Shown here piece by piece: positions 25,709 to 33,832 of a stretch of DNA of 64,000 nt. Location: positions 28,646-92,645 of the forward strand of contig URHS01000001.1 in assembly GCA_900547685.1 (NCBI GenBank), read 5' to 3'. Under the pieces are notes generated by a model, which saw only the letters and a program-made list of their open reading frames with translations, searched no databases and had not been told where the DNA came from. The DNA is from an uncultured Blautia sp. (GTDB lineage: Bacteria; Bacillota; Clostridia; Lachnospirales; Lachnospiraceae). The position numbers and the translations under genes were made by a program. Numbering within the stretch: the first letter of the stretch is position 1; each line of letters begins with the position of its first letter.

Positions 25709-26956
25709 TTATTCTTCTATAAATTCTGCCGCTGCCTTGGCAGTAGACCATGCAATCTGCAGATTAAATCCACCTGTAACTGCATCTAAATCAAGAACTT
25801 CCCCGATAAAATACAGCCCTTTTACCAGTTTAGACTCCATGGTTTTAGGATTGATTTCCTTTACCTTTACACCTCCCTGAGTAATAATGGCTTCTCGAAA
25901 TGGTCGAAGTTCCACAAGCGTCACCGGAAAGTGCTTTACAAGATAAATAAAATCCTGTCGCTCTTTTCTGGTTATTTCATTAACCTTTTTTTCAGGCAAA
26001 ATACCTCCCAGTTCCAAAATAACCGGATATAGCTTTGCCGGAAACATACCTGTAATCACATTTTTAAACTGTCGATTTATCCCTGCCTCAAACTCTCTTA
26101 AAAGTCTGGCATCCAACTGTTCCTCTGTCAATGCTGCTTTTAAATCAATATATCCTTGAAGTTCCTTTTTTTCCAGCTTTTTTCCAATATAAGAACTGGC
26201 AGTCAAAACCAGTGGTCCTGAAATGCCAAAATGGGTAAATAACAATTCCCCAAAATCATCATACAAAATCTTTTTACCGTCTTTTACCGTAAACCGAATA
26301 TTCTTCAAAGCAAGTCCCTGCATTTGTGTCACATATTCTTCTTTTGTTACAATAGGGACAAGCGCCGGACGCAATTGGGTAACTGTATGTCCCGTCTCTT
26401 TTGCAAAAGTATAACCATCCCCTGTAGAACCTGTTGCCTGATAAGAAAACCCTCCTGTGGCAACAACCACTTTGTCACCTAAAATTTCAACTCCGTTTTG
26501 AAGACGTACACCTTGGATTTTAAATTCTCCTGACTCTGTTTCTTCTGTAAGAACTGCTTTTACTTCACTTTTTAAATGCACTTTTACGTCTAATTCCTTC
26601 ATACGTTTTTCCAGGACCCGGATTACATCTGAAGAATGATCTGAAACCGGGAAAATTCTTCCTCCACGCTCTTCCTTTACTGCCAATCCCAGACTTTCAA
26701 AAAAAGAAACCACATCCTGATTGCTATACCCGTAAAAAGCGCTGTATAAGAATTTTGAATTTGTCACTACTGATTTAAAAAATGTTTCATCATCACAAGT
26801 ATTAGTAATATTGCAGCGTCCCTTTCCGGTAATAAACAGTTTTTTTCCAAGTTTTTCGTTTTTTTCGAAAACATGTACCTGATGTTTTTTTTCGCCCAAA
26901 AAAACTGCCGCTGCCATACCGGCAGCACCGCCGCCAATAATTAATATCTTTGCCAT
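25709..26956 (-). CDS. HI0933-family NAD(P)/FAD-dependent oxidoreductase
   Basis: A 415-residue flavoprotein of the HI0933/BaiN-like family. The N-terminal dinucleotide motif is GGGAAGMAAAVFL and the family signature GKGRCNITNT lies near residue 45; the C-terminus KGLYFIGEVLDLDAVTGGFNLQ is typical. Substrate is unknown; related enzymes include a bile-acid reductase, but no bile-acid genes are seen here. It follows rpiR by 11 nt and precedes cmk by 14 nt. Confidence 0.92.
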   Translation of the reverse strand: MAKILIIGGGAAGMAAAVFLGEKKHQVHVFEKNEKLGKKLFITGKGRCNITNTCDDETFFKSVVTNSKFLYSAFYGYSNQDVVSFFESLGLAVKEERGGRIFPVSDHSSDVIRVLEKRMKELDVKVHLKSEVKAVLTEETESGEFKIQGVRLQNGVEILGDKVVVATGGFSYQATGSTGDGYTFAKETGHTVTQLRPALVPIVTKEEYVTQMQGLALKNIRFTVKDGKKILYDDFGELLFTHFGISGPLVLTASSYIGKKLEKKELQGYIDLKAALTEEQLDARLLREFEAGINRQFKNVITGMFPAKLYPVILELGGILPEKKVNEITRKERQDFIYLVKHFPVTLVELRPFREAIITQGGVKVKEINPKTMESKLVKGLYFIGEVLDLDAVTGGFNLQIAWSTAKAAAEFIEE

Positions 26957-26967
26957 AAAATGCTCCT

Positions 26968-27897
26968 TTAATTCTCAATTTTTGATGTATTGGGATCTGT
27001 CAATTCAATTTCATGATTATCTGCTAAATTGATTTCATCATTATTGTAGACCTGATACTCATCCCATATTTTCTCCAGCGCTTCTAAAGTTGCCACCACA
27101 GTTTTCTGCTTGCGCATACTAAGTGCCACAACCAATGCGTTAATCACACTAAGAGGTGCTACAAGAGAATCTACAATAGATGCCATATCGCTTCTGGCAA
27201 TTAAATTGCAGGAGGAATATAAATTCATAGGAGAATGAATACTGTCTGTAAGAGTGATTACCTTCGCATGGCGATTATTTGCAAATTCCAAGGCTTTTAA
27301 AGTACGCATAGAATAGCGTGGAAAACTGATTCCAATAATTACATCATTTTCTCCGATGCGAATCATCTGTTCAAAAAGTTCACTGGCGCTATTGGTATTT
27401 AAAAGTCTTACTCCATCAAAAATCAGATTCAAATAGAAAGCAAGAAACTCCGCCAGCGGAGCACAACTTCTAATACCTACCACATAGATATTTTTTGCAT
27501 TTAAAATAGTTTCCACTGCAAGATTAAATGCTTCATGATCAACTGCTTCCAACGTCATTTTTATCTTATCAATATCCGAATGCAGCACCGTATCTAAAAT
27601 TTCTGACTGCGGCACTTTTCCGTAAGTTACCTCCATGCGCTGAATAGAATTCAGTTTATTTCGCACAAGTTCCTCCAATTCTCTTTGAAACTCCGGATAT
27701 CCCTTATATCCCAAATGTGTAGCAAAACGAACAACCGTAGACTCGCTGACTCCTACAGTCTCTCCAAGCTTTGCAGCAGTTAAAAATGCTGCTTTATCAT
27801 AGTTTTCTTTTATAAAAGCTGCCAGCTTTTTCTGACCTTTACTAAAACTTTGATACTGCACATTTATTTTACTAAGCAGGTGCTCTGTATTGCTCAT
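26968..27897 (-). CDS. MurR/RpiR-family transcriptional regulator
   Basis: A 309-residue regulator with an N-terminal RpiR helix-turn-helix (about 1-77; GVSESTVVRFATHLGYKGYPEFQ) and a SIS sugar-phosphate-binding domain (about 120-255; NIYVVGIRSCAPLAEFLAF and VIIGISFPRYSMRTLKAL). An acidic tail follows. Family members sense sugar phosphates, but no sugar genes are adjacent, so the target is unclear. It heads the HI0933-cmk-ispH-S1 block, and a dyad in its own promoter suggests autoregulation. Confidence 0.92.
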   Translation of the reverse strand: MSNTEHLLSKINVQYQSFSKGQKKLAAFIKENYDKAAFLTAAKLGETVGVSESTVVRFATHLGYKGYPEFQRELEELVRNKLNSIQRMEVTYGKVPQSEILDTVLHSDIDKIKMTLEAVDHEAFNLAVETILNAKNIYVVGIRSCAPLAEFLAFYLNLIFDGVRLLNTNSASELFEQMIRIGENDVIIGISFPRYSMRTLKALEFANNRHAKVITLTDSIHSPMNLYSSCNLIARSDMASIVDSLVAPLSVINALVVALSMRKQKTVVATLEALEKIWDEYQVYNNDEINLADNHEIELTDPNTSKIEN

Positions 27898-27937
27898 GAA
27901 CCTTCCCCTCTTTACTTTTTTCTTTCATACTTTCTCT

Positions 27938-27964
27938 ATGATAGCACAGAAACTAAAAAGTTTC
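27938..27964 (-). promoter_or_regulatory. rpiR promoter with operator-like dyad
   Basis: Extended -10 TGCTATCAT on the minus strand (hexamer 27938-27943). Just upstream, GAAACT-AAAA-AGTTTC at 27949-27964 is a perfect 6-bp dyad between the -10 and -35 regions. Confidence 0.45.
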
Positions 27965-27982
27965 AGCAAAAACTTTGTACCA

Positions 27983-28011
27983 TTGACTTTTTCTATCAAC
28001 TTTTCTATACT
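27983..28011 (+). promoter_or_regulatory. Promoter of the 81-residue hypothetical gene
   Basis: TTGACT, 17 nt, TATACT on the plus strand, 36 nt before the ATG. Confidence 0.7.
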
Positions 28012-28047
28012 ATTTGATAAATAATCACACACCAGAGGAGGGATCGT

Positions 28048-28293
28048 ATGAATCCGCTGAAGCTTATGGAGCTACGTCATTTTAAGCAGACTTTTGAAAA
28101 AAATCATCCCCGCTTTTTTCCTTTTCTGCAGGCCGTATCAAAAGAAGCTCTGCAAGAGAACACTATTATAGATATACAAGTTACAGTTCCATCAGGACAT
28201 ACCTACAAAACTAATTTAAAACTGACTGCTGATGATATTGAAATGTTAAAAGAATTAAAAACAAAAGCTCAGTCACCCCATACAGGGCGCTGA
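28048..28293 (+). CDS. Conserved hypothetical protein, 81 residues
   Basis: A small cytoplasmic protein beginning MNPLKLMELRHFKQTFEKNH. A helical N-terminal half is followed by a strand pair IIDIQVTVPSGHTYKTNLKLT and a C-terminal helix DDIEMLKELKTK. No family is recognised. It has a strong promoter, a GAGGAGGG site 7 nt upstream, and a terminator that overlaps its stop codon, so it is a genuine monocistronic gene. Confidence 0.8.
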   Translation: MNPLKLMELRHFKQTFEKNHPRFFPFLQAVSKEALQENTIIDIQVTVPSGHTYKTNLKLTADDIEMLKELKTKAQSPHTGR

Positions 28294-28308
28294 GCCTGTT
28301 TTTTTGTT
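28264..28308. terminator. Bidirectional terminator between the 81-residue gene and the decarboxylase operon
   Basis: GCTCAG (28266-28271) pairs with CTGAGC (28290-28295), with an inner CCC/GGG pairing. The plus strand runs into TTTTTTTGTTTT and the minus strand into TTTTGTTTTT. Confidence 0.75.
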
Positions 28309-29721
28309 TTATACCGGATATGCTCCGTTTTCTGTGTCAGCTTCCTTAGGATCTACCTTAGTCTGCTGTGCTTCTCTGTATTTGAAGAAATCTGTTGCTA
28401 CTTGAGGGAACAATGCGTAAGACAGTACGTCTTCTTCCTGTTCAGACCACTGTGCCATTTCTCCTCTTAATGTATCAAGTTCCGGTTTGATTAAGTCAGC
28501 CGGACGACAAGTAATTACATCTGCATCACCGATACATTTTTTCTGTACTTCCTTGTCAAATGGTTTTACAGTTGCACCATATTTTCCGCTTAATACATCT
28601 TTTGTTTCTTTTGTAACCATTTTATAACGTTCACCCATGATTACGTTAAATACAGCCTGTGTACCAACAATCTGAGAAGATGGTGTTACAAGAGGTGGTT
28701 CTCCAAGATCTTTACGCACTCTTGGTACTTCTTCCAGAACATCATAGAATTTATCTTCTGCATGCTGTTCTTTTAACTGAGATGTTAAATTGGATAACAT
28801 ACCACCCGGTACCTGGTAGAGTAAAGTTTTGATATTTACACCTAAGTTCTTTGGATTTAACAGACCGCTGTCCAAAGCTTCGTCACGAATCGGACGGAAG
28901 TAATCAGCGATTTCTGCCAGTAACTGCTGATCAAATCCTGTATCATAAGGTGTTCCCTTAAATGTTTCAACCATAACTTCTGTTGCTGGCTGGGATGTTC
29001 CCAATGCGAATGGTGACATTGCTGTATCAATTACGTCTACACCTGCTTCTACTGCTTTTAAATAAGTCATGGAAGCAACACCGGAAGTGTAATGTGTATG
29101 AAGCTGAATCGGAATATCAACTGCTTCTTTTAATGCTGTTACAAGCTCTGTTGCTTTGTATGGAAGCAATAAACCAGCCATATCTTTGATACAAATAGAA
29201 TTTGCACCCATGTCTTCAACTTTTTTCGCCATATCTACCCAGTAATCTAATGTGTAAGCATCACCTAAAGTATAAGATAATGCAACCTGAGCATGACCTT
29301 TTTCCTTGTTTGCAGCTTTTACTGCTGTCTGTAAATTACGAAGGTCATTTAAGCAATCAAAGATACGGATAATATCAATACCATTTGCAATAGATTTCTG
29401 AACGAAATATTCTACCACATCGTCTGCATAAGGACGATATCCTAAGATATTTTGTCCACGGAATAACATCTGTAATTTTGTATTTTTAAATCCATCACGG
29501 AATTTACGAAGTCTTTCCCATGGATCCTCTTTTAAGAAACGCAGGGAAGCATCAAAGGTAGCACCACCCCAACATTCTACGGAATGATATCCTACTTTAT
29601 CCAGTTTTTCTACAATAGGAAGCATCTGCTCTGTTGTCATTCTGGTAGCAATCAGAGACTGATGAGCATCACGCAGAATTGTTTCTGTAATTTTAATTGG
29701 TTTTTTCACTACTTCTGCCAT
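28309..29721 (-). CDS. oadA: Pyruvate/oxaloacetate carboxyltransferase (5S/OadA-type) without biotin domain
   Basis: A 470-residue HMGL-like carboxyltransferase that moves CO2 between an oxoacid (oxaloacetate/pyruvate) and biotin. Motifs are ETILRDAHQSLIATRM, ECWGGATFD, SICIKDMAG with the catalytic Lys, and LHTHYTSG with the metal-binding HxH. It ends before a biotin domain, which is a separate gene here. The start at 29721 has TGGAGG 8 nt upstream. It is the last of five genes; a terminator follows immediately. Confidence 0.9.
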   Translation of the reverse strand: MAEVVKKPIKITETILRDAHQSLIATRMTTEQMLPIVEKLDKVGYHSVECWGGATFDASLRFLKEDPWERLRKFRDGFKNTKLQMLFRGQNILGYRPYADDVVEYFVQKSIANGIDIIRIFDCLNDLRNLQTAVKAANKEKGHAQVALSYTLGDAYTLDYWVDMAKKVEDMGANSICIKDMAGLLLPYKATELVTALKEAVDIPIQLHTHYTSGVASMTYLKAVEAGVDVIDTAMSPFALGTSQPATEVMVETFKGTPYDTGFDQQLLAEIADYFRPIRDEALDSGLLNPKNLGVNIKTLLYQVPGGMLSNLTSQLKEQHAEDKFYDVLEEVPRVRKDLGEPPLVTPSSQIVGTQAVFNVIMGERYKMVTKETKDVLSGKYGATVKPFDKEVQKKCIGDADVITCRPADLIKPELDTLRGEMAQWSEQEEDVLSYALFPQVATDFFKYREAQQTKVDPKEADTENGAYPV

Positions 29722-29751
29722 CTTTTTTTCCTCCATTTTATTCATTTTGGA

Positions 29752-30900
29752 TTAAACTCCAAAAATCGCCATAAAAGTACCTGCCGCTACGGCTGTACCG
29801 ATAACACCTGCAACGTTTGGTCCCATAGCGTGCATCAACAGGAAGTTTGTCGGATCTGCTTCTGCACCTACTTTTTGTGATACACGAGCTGCCATTGGAA
29901 CGGCGGAAACACCGGCAGAACCAATCAGAGGGTTAATCTTACCATGCGTGAGTTTACACATAAGTTTACCAAACAATACCCCGCCGGCTGTACCAAATAC
30001 GAAAGCAACAAGACCTAATACTACGATTTTAATCGTATCTAATTTCAGGAATGCTTCTGCACTTGTAGATGCACCTACAGATGTACCAAGTAAGATAACT
30101 ACAATGTACATTAAAGCATTGGATGCTGTTTCTGTTAACTGTTTTACAACACCTGATTCTCTGAACAGGTTACCCAGCATTAACATACCAACCAACGGAG
30201 CTGTTGTTGGCAGAATCAAACATACAACAACGGTAATGATAATTGGGAACAGGATTTTTTCCAGTTTGGATACCGGACGAAGCTGTTCCATTTTAATCTT
30301 TCTTTCTTCCTCTGTTGTAAAAAGTTTCATGATTGGAGGCTGGATAATCGGTACTAAAGACATGTAAGAATATGCCGCTACCGCAATAGCTCCCATCAGG
30401 CCCGTCTGCCCCAGTTTACCGGCAAGGAAAATAGAGGTCGGACCATCAGCACCACCGATAATGGAAATTGCTGCTGCTGCTTTTCCGTTAAATCCTAACA
30501 GAATTGCAAGGAAATATGCAATATAAATTCCAAGCTGTGCTGCCGCACCTAACAAAAAGCTCTTTGGATTTGCGATTAACGGACCAAAGTCTGTCATAGC
30601 ACCTACTCCAAGGAAAATCAGAGATGGAAGTACGCTCCATTCATCCAAAATATAGAAAATATGAAGAAGCCCTGCTACTCCATTTGATGTTTCTTCTGCA
30701 CTGGCCATAATATCCGGATAGATATTTACCAAAAGCATACCAAATGCAATGGGAACCAGCAAAAGCGGTTCAAATCCTTTTTTAATGGCAAGATATAAAA
30801 AGATAAATGCCACTAAAATCATAATCAGGTTTCCCACTGTCAGATTCATAAAGGCTGTCTGTCCAATCAGGTTTGACACTGTATCTGCAATGTTAGACAT
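29752..30900 (-). CDS. Sodium-pumping decarboxylase beta subunit
   Basis: A 382-residue integral membrane subunit (OadB/GcdB/MmdB family) that decarboxylates carboxybiotin and exports Na+. About nine or ten membrane segments are seen; the family hallmarks SIIGGADGPTSIFLAGKL and NPLIGSAGVSAVPMAARVSQ are present, including the membrane Asp and Ser residues thought to bind Na+. The start at 30900 has GGGAGGT 7 nt upstream. It lies between the biotin carrier and the 5S-like carboxyltransferase. Confidence 0.94.
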   Translation of the reverse strand: MSNIADTVSNLIGQTAFMNLTVGNLIMILVAFIFLYLAIKKGFEPLLLVPIAFGMLLVNIYPDIMASAEETSNGVAGLLHIFYILDEWSVLPSLIFLGVGAMTDFGPLIANPKSFLLGAAAQLGIYIAYFLAILLGFNGKAAAAISIIGGADGPTSIFLAGKLGQTGLMGAIAVAAYSYMSLVPIIQPPIMKLFTTEEERKIKMEQLRPVSKLEKILFPIIITVVVCLILPTTAPLVGMLMLGNLFRESGVVKQLTETASNALMYIVVILLGTSVGASTSAEAFLKLDTIKIVVLGLVAFVFGTAGGVLFGKLMCKLTHGKINPLIGSAGVSAVPMAARVSQKVGAEADPTNFLLMHAMGPNVAGVIGTAVAAGTFMAIFGV

Positions 30901-30928
30901 TTTTTTACCTCCCATTTATTTATATTGC

Positions 30929-30945
30929 ACAGGAATTTTTCCTGT
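30929..30945 (-). other. Intercistronic hairpin between the biotin carrier and beta-subunit genes
   Basis: ACAGGAA-AAA-TTCCTGT is a perfect 7-bp hairpin with a 3-nt loop and no U tract. It may protect mRNA ends or tune expression of the abundant carrier against the membrane pump. Confidence 0.4.
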
Positions 30946-30972
30946 CTTGGGAATTTACACTGTATGCAAATT

Positions 30973-31344
30973 CTAATTCATAGATGCCAGAACAGCGCCG
31001 TTATCTACGGAATCACCTACTGCAACGTTAATGCTTGCTACAGTTCCGTCCTGAGGTGCAACAACTGGGATTTCCATTTTCATAGCTTCCAGAATTACGA
31101 TCGCATCACCAGCTTTTAAAGCCTGTCCTACACTTGCTTCAATTTTACAAACTTTTCCCGGTACAGAAGCTTTTACTTCAACAGCTCCTGCTGCAGAAGC
31201 TACTGCCGGTTTTGCTGCTGGTGCTGCTTTTGGTGCTGCTTTCGGTGCTGCTTTTGGTGCTGCAACCGGTGCGCCATTTCCAGCTGTTTCTTCAACTGTT
31301 ACATCGTATGCAACGCCATTTACTGTAATTGTATAAGATTTCAT
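30973..31344 (-). CDS. Biotin carboxyl carrier protein of the decarboxylase
   Basis: A 123-residue carrier. The N-terminal piece (1-23) tethers it to the complex, an Ala-Pro-Lys linker with repeated APKA units spans about 25-52, and the biotinyl domain follows with EAMKMEIPV, making K89 the biotin site. The linker repeats at DNA level (about 31205-31270) are coding repeats, not an array. RBS AGGAGGAAAAG is before the ATG. Confidence 0.95.
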   Translation of the reverse strand: MKSYTITVNGVAYDVTVEETAGNGAPVAAPKAAPKAAPKAAPAAKPAVASAAGAVEVKASVPGKVCKIEASVGQALKAGDAIVILEAMKMEIPVVAPQDGTVASINVAVGDSVDNGAVLASMN

Positions 31345-31369
31345 ATTCTTTTCCTCCTACGAGCTTAGC

Positions 31370-32128
31370 CTATCGCCAATTTTTTTTATTTGATTTTCTG
31401 ATAGAACGTACTACAAACGCATCTGTTGAAGTGTTTTCTGACGCTGCAATTGCTGCTGCAATAACTGCTACTAATGTCTGATCATCTGTCAGATCTTCTT
31501 CAACATTTTCTTCTACAGCCGGCTGTACAGGTATCGGAGCCGGTGTTGGTTCTGCTGTATTTTTCTTACCAAATCCTTCTACAAACTTTGGAATATATTT
31601 CATCAAAGAAATAACAAAACTCAAGAATACAAGCATTACAAATACAATAACAAGACCAATTAATGTATTTCCCGCTGCTTCCTGTATTTTCTCTGCCATT
31701 GAATAATCAGCACTAAATCCTACGGACTTTCCTGCAAGTTTGATATCATAAACTACCTGTACATCAGCATCTCTTTTTTCAAAGTCACATTTCAATGTTA
31801 CAACATAGTTCGTACCATCTTTTTTTATTGCTTCTTGAGGTTCTACTTCTTCATAATCAATAAAGTTTCCTAATTCTTCATAGGAATCAATCCATGATGT
31901 AAAAGCATTTTTAGAAAAATCATCCATATTCGGATTTTCTTCTAAAGCCTGTTCCAATTCACTTGGATTACTTTGTGTTAATGTCTGAACAACATTTACA
32001 CTGCTGCCATAAAGATTTTGAGCTACTTTTTCGTTGATTTCGTCCTTTGTAGAACCACATGCAGTTAAAGATACTGCCAGAATTCCTACTGAAACTAAAC
32101 TACCTAATTTTTTCCATGTCTGCTTCAT
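31370..32128 (-). CDS. OadG-type subunit fused to an N-terminal lipoprotein domain
   Basis: A 252-residue protein. Residues 1-24 are a lipoprotein signal with lipobox LTAC (C24). About 25-145 form an extracytoplasmic domain of unknown fold. A membrane helix at about 148-175 is followed by a Pro/Ala linker and the OadG-like end (DDQTLVAVIAAAIAA, then DAFVVRSIRKS). Classic OadG is only about 80-90 residues, one helix plus tail, and assembles the pump. The extra lipid-anchored domain makes this a large two-part subunit. Position between the 12S-like and carrier genes confirms its role. Confidence 0.85.
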   Translation of the reverse strand: MKQTWKKLGSLVSVGILAVSLTACGSTKDEINEKVAQNLYGSSVNVVQTLTQSNPSELEQALEENPNMDDFSKNAFTSWIDSYEELGNFIDYEEVEPQEAIKKDGTNYVVTLKCDFEKRDADVQVVYDIKLAGKSVGFSADYSMAEKIQEAAGNTLIGLVIVFVMLVFLSFVISLMKYIPKFVEGFGKKNTAEPTPAPIPVQPAVEENVEEDLTDDQTLVAVIAAAIAASENTSTDAFVVRSIRKSNKKNWR

Positions 32129-32143
32129 ATTAATTCACCTCGC

Positions 32144-33580
32144 TTAAACCGTGCCATGTTTTTTGCTAGGACGATTTTCTCTCTTTGTGAATAACATTTC
32201 AAAAGCACCAATCACATATTTTCTTGTATCTTCTGCCTGAATAATTGTGTCTACATATCCTCTTTTGGCTGCTGAAAGTGCACTGGACTGTAACATTGCA
32301 TATTCTGCTGCTTTTTCATTGATTGTAGCTGCATCGGCATCGGCATACATAATCTTGGCAGCCAATTTTGCATCCATCATACCAATCTGTGCATTTGGCC
32401 ATGCAAATACCATATCCGCACCTGTAGACTTGCTGTTCATTGTAAGGTACGCACTTCCGAAAGCTTCTCCTACAACTACATTTACTTTTGGAACTGTTGC
32501 ACTGATATAAGCATTTGTAAGTTCTGCTGCACTTCTTGCCATATTTGCTTCAGAACATTTTGTAGCTTTATAACCTTTTACATTTGTTAAAGTTAAAACA
32601 GGAATATCAAAAGCATCACAGAATTTTACAAATTCCGCAGCTTTTTTACATCCTCTTGCAGATAAAACTTTTTCAAAAGTTTCTGTCTTTTCGCCTTCTT
32701 CATTGTAAAGCTCACTTCTGTTTGCAACACATCCTACAGTTGCTCCATTTAAGCGAATAAATCCTGTAACCATGTCTTTTGCATATTCAGCTTTTACTTC
32801 AAAGAATTCCTGATTGTCTGCAATCTGAGAAAGTGCAATAGAAGTATCTCCTGCACAGTTTTCCAAGTTAGGACAAATACGATTTAAGTCATCTGTACAT
32901 TCAATGTAAGAAGAATTGTCTTCAAAATTAGATGGCAGCATAGAAATTAATTCTCTCATCTGAGCTAAAATATCTTCTTCGCTTCCCATTACATCTACAA
33001 GACCTGCATGTTCACTCTGGTATGCTGCACTGGAAGTATCACATTTTGAAATTTCATTTCCTTCCAAAGCATTTGGTGCATTTACAAAGAGTCTTCCTTT
33101 GTTTGCTTCCATGAATGTGAAATCTGTCAACGCAGGAACAACTGCCAGTCCACCGCCACATGTCCCAAAGATACCTGTAATCTGAGGAATTACTCCGGAT
33201 GCCATAACCTGTTTTGTGTAAATTTCACCAAAGGCATTTAATGCATCTGTTGCTTCCTGCAGTCTTAAACCTGCACAATCAAGCAATCCGATAATCGGTG
33301 CGCCTGTCTTCATTGCCAAGTCATACAGATTTGTGATTTTTTTTGCGTGCATTTCGCCGATAGAACCGTTTAACACGGAAACATCCTGGCTGTAAACATA
33401 TACCAGGCTGCCATCAATCACACCATATCCGGTGATAACACCATCTGCCGGTGTTTCTTTTTCAGATAAGTTGAAATCTGTGTTTCTGGCTGTTACATAG
33501 CCGCCAATTTCAACAAAACTGTTCTCATCAAGCAAAGAAGCAATTCTTTTACCTGCTAAGGTTTGTGCTGTACTACTCAT
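32144..33580 (-). CDS. Acyl-CoA carboxyltransferase (12S/MmdA-like)
   Basis: A 478-residue crotonase-fold carboxyltransferase of the propionyl/methylmalonyl/glutaconyl-CoA type. N- and C-terminal halves carry the usual oxyanion-hole Gly clusters (ITGIFGTCGGGLAVVPALTDF and VVGEAFGSAYLTMNSKS). It is somewhat shorter than typical MmdA (about 510-520). The acyl-CoA substrate cannot be told from sequence alone. It is the first gene of the operon, with GGAGGG before the ATG and a long leader in front. Confidence 0.87.
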   Translation of the reverse strand: MSSTAQTLAGKRIASLLDENSFVEIGGYVTARNTDFNLSEKETPADGVITGYGVIDGSLVYVYSQDVSVLNGSIGEMHAKKITNLYDLAMKTGAPIIGLLDCAGLRLQEATDALNAFGEIYTKQVMASGVIPQITGIFGTCGGGLAVVPALTDFTFMEANKGRLFVNAPNALEGNEISKCDTSSAAYQSEHAGLVDVMGSEEDILAQMRELISMLPSNFEDNSSYIECTDDLNRICPNLENCAGDTSIALSQIADNQEFFEVKAEYAKDMVTGFIRLNGATVGCVANRSELYNEEGEKTETFEKVLSARGCKKAAEFVKFCDAFDIPVLTLTNVKGYKATKCSEANMARSAAELTNAYISATVPKVNVVVGEAFGSAYLTMNSKSTGADMVFAWPNAQIGMMDAKLAAKIMYADADAATINEKAAEYAMLQSSALSAAKRGYVDTIIQAEDTRKYVIGAFEMLFTKRENRPSKKHGTV

Positions 33581-33618
33581 TAATCAGCCCTCCATTTAAT
33601 TTTTATTTTAACAGCAAA

Positions 33619-33749
33619 AATCTATTGCAACTCAATAAAATTCATGCTGTTCACCGGAATTTCTGCACTGTTTTTGTGAGTTTTTTCCGGTTTTTGCAGA
33701 AATCACATCGTGTTCACTTTACCTTGTGTTCACTTCATCGCAATAGATT
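33619..33749 (-). ncRNA. Candidate structured 5' leader of the decarboxylase operon
   Basis: The roughly 190-nt leader has nested pairings: a 10-bp outer helix (33740-33749 with 33619-33628), an inner 9-bp helix (33695-33703 with 33659-33667), and a 7-bp ACCGGAA/TTCCGGT pairing (33685-33691 with 33653-33659) that crosses the inner helix, so it must be a pseudoknot or an alternative fold. Two copies of AAGTGAACAC lie 16 nt apart inside the outer helix. It matches no leader class I know. Could instead be DNA operators with chance pairing. Confidence 0.45.
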
Positions 33750-33775
33750 GTTAAAACCAATTTCTGCCGATTTTA

Positions 33776-33804
33776 ATTGTACTCTGTTTCGTATTTTTTT
33801 TCAA
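33776..33804 (-). promoter_or_regulatory. Promoter of the decarboxylase operon
   Basis: TTGAAA, 17 nt, TACAAT on the minus strand, about 195 nt before the first start codon, which implies a long leader. Confidence 0.65.
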
Positions 33805-33832
33805 TACTTTTTGATAAACTTTTAACTCAATT

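Noticed and set aside
31205..31270. Short tandem-like repeats that could look like an array
   Set aside because: They encode the Ala-Pro-Lys linker of the biotin carrier and have no spacers, so they are not CRISPR or a mobile repeat.
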